From the NCBI GenBank assembly GCA_039808885.1, contig JBDHTX010000020.1, forward strand, positions 1 through 64,000: DNA of 64,000 bases, in the 5' to 3' direction. The notes below the pieces were generated by a model. It worked only from the letters and a program-made list of their open reading frames with translations, was not told the origin of the DNA and searched no databases. The position numbers and the translations under genes were made by a program. Positions 60,159 to 64,000 of the stretch are shown here, one piece after another (position 1 is the first letter of the stretch; each line of letters starts with the position of its first letter). This stretch comes from Dongia_A sp039808885 (lineage in GTDB: Bacteria; Pseudomonadota; Alphaproteobacteria; Dongiales; Dongiaceae).

Positions 60159-62096
60159 CTATGCCTCGACCAGCAGCTGCCCCGACATCTCCATGTGGAG
60201 CGCGTGGCAGAACCACTGGCAGAAGTAGTAGAACACGCCGGGCTGGTCGGCGATGAAGGTCACCGACGACGTCGCCTGCGGCCCGACCTCCATGGCGATG
60301 CCGTAGTTGACCAGGGTGAACCCGTGGGTCAGGTCAACCACGTCGTCGACGTTGGTCTGGGTGATGGTCACTTCGTCGCCGACCTTCACCTTGATCTGCT
60401 CGAGCCCGAACTTCGGCGCCGCCGAGGTCATGTACACCCGCACCTTGTTGCCGTCGCGGATGATCTTGTTGTCCTCCTCCAGCTTCACGCCGTCCTTGGC
60501 CGCCGCCTGGCGCGCGTCTTCCCACATCGGGTCGTCGCGTTTCCAGATCTCCAGCGGGTTGATCATGTTGGCTTTCATGATCGTGGCGTCGTGCGGCTCG
60601 GCAAAGCTCGAGCCGTCGTGAACCAGCTTCATCTCGTCGCCGGAAATGTCGATCAGCTGCTCGCATTCCGGTTTCAGCGGGCCGACATTGATGAAGCGGT
60701 CCTTGGAGAACTTGCACAGCGCGACCAGCCACTTGCCGTCCGCGTCCTTGGTCTCGCTCATCGACGCGTTGACGTGGCCGACCTGGTAGTTGACGTCGAG
60801 CTTCTGCTTGATCGGGTCGATCTTCTCGCCCTTGTAGGCGCGGATCGCCTCGTCGATGTTCCACTTCACGATCTGCGAGTCGAGGAACAGCGAGGTGTAG
60901 GCGTTGCCGCGGCCGTCGAACGAGGTGTGCAATGGGCCAAGGCCGAGCTCGACATTGGCGACGATCGCCGAGGCGGGCTCCGCCTTGCCGGCGAAGGCAT
61001 CCGCCAGCTTGTCCCATTCGACCACCGTCGTGGTCGGCGACAGCTTGCCATTGATGACCACGTATTTGCCGCTGGGATCGGCATTGCAGCCATGCGGCGA
61101 GTTGGCGATCGGGATGTAGAGGGTATAGGGCGACTTGGCCTGCTTGCGGCCGTCGAGCACCGGCACGCCGTTGATCATCTCGGCCTTGCCGGCCTTCACC
61201 CCGGCCTCGATCGCGGTGATGTCGAAGAACACGGCATGGTCGGTCTCGGAGGATGTCATCTCCTCGAGCGTGGTGCCTTCCTCCGAGTTGTAGCAGGTCG
61301 ACGCGGCGTACAGGTTCTTGTAGTCGGTGTCGCAATTGTCGAGATTGCCGCTCACCAGGACCTGCCAGGCCACCTTCATGGTGTCCCCGTCCACCGCGGT
61401 GAACACGGAGCCCCACTTCTTCGGATCGTCGAGGTCGCGGCCGTCATTGATCAGCGGCGCGCGGTTCTCGCCGTTGCAGAAGACGTAACCGGTCTTCGGA
61501 TAGCGCTGCACCCGCATGCCATGGATCGAATGCGCATTGGGGATCTCGATGATCTTGTCGGTCTTCATCACGTCCAGGCGGATGCGCGCCAGGCGCGTAT
61601 TGGCCTTGTCGTTGATGAAGACATAACGGCCGTCATAGGAGCCGTCGGTGACCGACGGCCGCGGATGGTGCGCATCGCCGTTGAGGAACGTCTTCAGGCC
61701 GAGCTTGGCGAGGCGCTCGCGCGTCTTCGGCATCAGCCCCTCGGTCATGATCTTCAGGCTCTCGTTGGTCTGGCCCCAGCCCGTCGCGCTGCAGCGGTTG
61801 AAGACCGGGATGCGCATCAGCTCGCGCATCGATGGGATGCCCAGGATGCGCACTTCGCCGGTCTGGCCGCTGCTCCAGAAGCCGACATATTCGTCGAGCT
61901 TGCCGGGCGGGACGCTGGCCGTGTCGGCCTCGGCGGCCTGCACCGCCTTCGGCGCCAGGCTGATGCCGGCCGCCGCGCCGACGCCGACGCCGGCGGCGCC
62001 GCCGAGGGCGAGGGTCGACATCGCAACGCTTCCGCCGAGCAGGTCGCGGCGGCTGACGCCATCCTTGGGCTCGGTCGTTCTTGCTTCCTTGGTCAT
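60159..62096 (-). CDS. nosZ: Nitrous oxide reductase (clade I, Tat-exported)
   Basis: This 645-residue protein has a Tat signal (DGVSRRDLLGGSVAMSTLAL). The catalytic beta-propeller carries the His ligands of CuZ (for example in GDAHHPRPS, HSIHGMR and NSPHG). The C-terminal cupredoxin domain has the CuA motif CQWFCHALHMEMSG (about 620-634). The Tat signal marks it as clade I. It reduces N2O to N2 in the periplasm. The gene follows nosR after 15 bases. Confidence 0.98.
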   Translation of the reverse strand: MTKEARTTEPKDGVSRRDLLGGSVAMSTLALGGAAGVGVGAAAGISLAPKAVQAAEADTASVPPGKLDEYVGFWSSGQTGEVRILGIPSMRELMRIPVFNRCSATGWGQTNESLKIMTEGLMPKTRERLAKLGLKTFLNGDAHHPRPSVTDGSYDGRYVFINDKANTRLARIRLDVMKTDKIIEIPNAHSIHGMRVQRYPKTGYVFCNGENRAPLINDGRDLDDPKKWGSVFTAVDGDTMKVAWQVLVSGNLDNCDTDYKNLYAASTCYNSEEGTTLEEMTSSETDHAVFFDITAIEAGVKAGKAEMINGVPVLDGRKQAKSPYTLYIPIANSPHGCNADPSGKYVVINGKLSPTTTVVEWDKLADAFAGKAEPASAIVANVELGLGPLHTSFDGRGNAYTSLFLDSQIVKWNIDEAIRAYKGEKIDPIKQKLDVNYQVGHVNASMSETKDADGKWLVALCKFSKDRFINVGPLKPECEQLIDISGDEMKLVHDGSSFAEPHDATIMKANMINPLEIWKRDDPMWEDARQAAAKDGVKLEEDNKIIRDGNKVRVYMTSAAPKFGLEQIKVKVGDEVTITQTNVDDVVDLTHGFTLVNYGIAMEVGPQATSSVTFIADQPGVFYYFCQWFCHALHMEMSGQLLVEA

Positions 62097-62111
62097 GGTC
62101 GTCTCCCTAGG

Positions 62112-64000
62112 TTAAACGGTCTTGGTGGACGCGTTCGGCTGTGCTGCCGGGCGCGCGGTGGCTGGCGGTGCGGCGGCCGGAGCCGGCTTCTTGCCGCGAC
62201 CCGTCTTCTTCAGCAGCAGCGGCGGACAGGTCGTGTCGTCCCAGTAGATGACCTGGCACTGCATGCAGTAGATGCACTCGTTGGGATTGATCTGGCCGAG
62301 CGGGTGGATCGCCTGCACGGTGCAGCGCTTGGCGCAGAGCTGGCACTCGAAGCCGCATTGCTTGCGCCGCTTCAGCCACTCGAACAGGCGCATCCGTCCC
62401 GGGATCGCCAGCGCGGCGCCGAGCGGACAGAGATAGCGGCAGAAGAAGCGCTCGACGAACAGGCCGATGCCGAGCAAGCCGACGGCGTAGATGATGAATG
62501 GCAGGTCGCGCTGGAAGCGCAGCAGCACGACGGTCTTGAACGGCTCCACCTCGGCCAGGCGCTCGGCGGTGGCGATCTCGTGTAGGCTGACGCCGAACAG
62601 GCCCAGGAAGATGATGTATTTCAACGGCCACAGCCGCTCATGCCAGTGGAAGGGTATCGTCAGCTGGCGGATGCCGATCCGGCGCGCGAGCTGGTTCAGC
62701 AACTCCTGCAGCGAGCCGAAGGGGCAGAGCCAGCCGCAGAACGGGCCGCGCCCCCAGAACAGCAGCGACACCGCCGTCGCGCACCACAGGATGAAGATCA
62801 GCGGCTCCAGCAGGAACTGCTCCCAGCGGAACTCGCCGCTGGTGAAGGCGCCGGCGAAGGTGAAGACGTTGACCACCGAGAGCTGCGCCTGCGCCCAGCC
62901 GCCGATCCAGATGACGCTGAACAGCAGGTAGCCGATGCGCAGCGCGGTGAAGAACTTGGCCCTCTTCACCAGCACGTCCTGGAAGAAGAAGATCAGTGTG
63001 AGAATCGTCAGCGACAAGGCCAGGATGGCGATATCGACCGAGCGCTGCCGCCAGATCTGCTTCCACAGATCGTTCACCGGGGATTCCTCCGCTTCCGTCG
63101 CGGTCGGCGTCGCCTCCTGGGCGGCGGGTGCGGCCGGCGCCGCCACGACCTTGATGAAGCGGTCCGGCAGGCGATAGGTGAGCGGGAAGCTGGTGAAGGC
63201 CTTCTGCGTCGGCCCGGTCGGCCGCTGCGCCAGGAGTTCAAGCCGCCATTCCTGCGTGGCATCGAAGCCGGCGGAGTCCGGCACGCGGAACAGCCCGACC
63301 TCCTTGAAGTCCGGCATGTTCGGACCAAGGCTGCCGAGGCGCCGGTAGTCGTGGTCCTTGAACAGGATCGTGGTCTGCTCCTGCACGATCTGGAAGCGGT
63401 CGAAGATGCCGCCGCGGACGAAGCCCGAGCCGCGGAACGAATAGTCGCCATTGGCGGCGACCAGGATCGCCGCCTGCCCCGGCGTGAGCCAGCCGGCGAG
63501 CCGCTGGTATTCGGCGTCGCCCAGCACGTTGCGGCCGATGCTCTCGACGCTGACCTGCGCGGCATAGAGATCGATGAAATCCTCGGTCGGCACGCCGGCC
63601 TTGGCGAAGGGCTCCGGGCTGCCGACGCCGATCTTCTTGAACGCCTCGTCGACATCGCTGTTCAGCAGATGCAACCGGCGGATCGAGCCGTCACCCACCA
63701 GCGTCTGCCAATCGGCGGCCTGGAACGGGATTTCGGCGAGGCTTCTGGTTTCCGTGGCCTGACCGCCGGAATCGGCCGCGGTGAAGCCGGCCATCCCGTG
63801 CGCCTTGGCCACCTTCAGCGCGGTGCGGGTGACGCTGTCGTTGATGACGATGGCGGTGACGGTCGCGCCTGAGATGGCGTCGACCTGGCGCGCATCCTTG
63901 TTGCGCGCCGCTTCCACCACGTTGCGGCCGACCAATGCATCGACGAACTGGGTGAGCTTCTCCGGCGGGATGCCGGCGAGCAGGATCGGCTCGTGGTGCT
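62112..64000 (-). CDS. nosR: NosR regulatory/electron-transfer flavoprotein (5' end outside window)
   Basis: The frame stays open to the right edge (visible 629 residues; upstream residues HHEPILLAGIPPEKL continue past 63935), so the start is missing. Visible parts: a periplasmic FMN-binding domain with the acceptor region DAISGATVTAIVIND near the N-terminal end, a segment of membrane helices (from about residue 300 visible), and a cytoplasmic C-terminal half with two CxxCxxC-type clusters (CGFECQLCAKRC and CIYCMQC). It is the membrane-bound electron donor for NosZ. FMN attachment is expected by the nosX product. Confidence 0.93.
   Translation of the reverse strand, partial: HHEPILLAGIPPEKLTQFVDALVGRNVVEAARNKDARQVDAISGATVTAIVINDSVTRTALKVAKAHGMAGFTAADSGGQATETRSLAEIPFQAADWQTLVGDGSIRRLHLLNSDVDEAFKKIGVGSPEPFAKAGVPTEDFIDLYAAQVSVESIGRNVLGDAEYQRLAGWLTPGQAAILVAANGDYSFRGSGFVRGGIFDRFQIVQEQTTILFKDHDYRRLGSLGPNMPDFKEVGLFRVPDSAGFDATQEWRLELLAQRPTGPTQKAFTSFPLTYRLPDRFIKVVAAPAAPAAQEATPTATEAEESPVNDLWKQIWRQRSVDIAILALSLTILTLIFFFQDVLVKRAKFFTALRIGYLLFSVIWIGGWAQAQLSVVNVFTFAGAFTSGEFRWEQFLLEPLIFILWCATAVSLLFWGRGPFCGWLCPFGSLQELLNQLARRIGIRQLTIPFHWHERLWPLKYIIFLGLFGVSLHEIATAERLAEVEPFKTVVLLRFQRDLPFIIYAVGLLGIGLFVERFFCRYLCPLGAALAIPGRMRLFEWLKRRKQCGFECQLCAKRCTVQAIHPLGQINPNECIYCMQCQVIYWDDTTCPPLLLKKTGRGKKPAPAAAPPATARPAAQPNASTKTV

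Overview
The window is one contiguous stretch of a high-GC chromosome. Gene content points to an alphaproteobacterium, most likely in or near Rhodospirillales: fused CysN/CysC, a GatCAB amidotransferase, bactofilin with a partner M23 peptidase, a Tat-dependent NosZ in a nosRZDFYLX order, and many overlapping, compact operons. The taxonomic call is inference from gene content; no rRNA is present. One tRNA (Val, CAC anticodon) is present. Long antisense open frames are common because of the base composition and are not annotated.

Layout, left to right. 1-118: C-terminal tail of an IS5-type transposase cut by the window edge. 160-2260: bactofilin and membrane-anchored M23 peptidase (cell shape). 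2550-5214: cysD and cysNC (sulfate activation). 5406-10438: a six-gene peptide-modification locus. It has a bufferin-type Cys-rich precursor, an MNIO (DUF692) enzyme and its DUF2063 partner, then a secreted gluzincin-like metallopeptidase, then a second MNIO/DUF2063 pair. 10435-14099: LpxR-like outer-membrane deacylase, an XRE/S24-like repressor, an AcuI-type reductase and a Sel1 protein. 14215-16730: SCP2-type thiolase overlapping a dihydroorotase-like amidohydrolase. 16890-20255: small YdcH protein, PAS and GGDEF proteins, purEK. 20458-28959: a chemoreceptor, an orphan ATP-grasp-like protein, PutA, a haloacetate-dehalogenase-like hydrolase, a membrane protein and a divergent HxlR regulator.

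29074-32710: a PAS protein and a less GC-rich LysR-controlled module (cupin, tautomerase, aldo/keto reductase). 32782-37316: gatCAB preceded by LysE and Lrp genes, with the lrp-lysE gap filled by a 16-bp tandem repeat. 37677-44888: secreted hypothetical, PAS/tail-anchor protein, glmS-glmU, gph, a Popeye-like cNMP-binding membrane protein and a DUF3108 protein. 45131-46247: tRNA-Val and a DMT transporter. 46257-53699: a seven-gene sugar-type ABC uptake and catabolism operon that contains a fatty-acid-desaturase-family gene. 53700-54723: about 1 kb with no recognisable gene. 54724-55467: DJ-1/PfpI protein. 55528-64000: the nitrous oxide reductase cluster, running leftward as nosR (cut by the edge), nosZ, D, F, Y, L, X.

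The most unusual part is the double MNIO locus with only one visible precursor, a hairpin that would attenuate transcription between the precursor and its enzymes, and an inserted secreted metallopeptidase. The organism should respire N2O with a copper enzyme. A bufferin-type copper-binding peptide locus elsewhere in the same window fits a copper-handling theme, but any link is inference.
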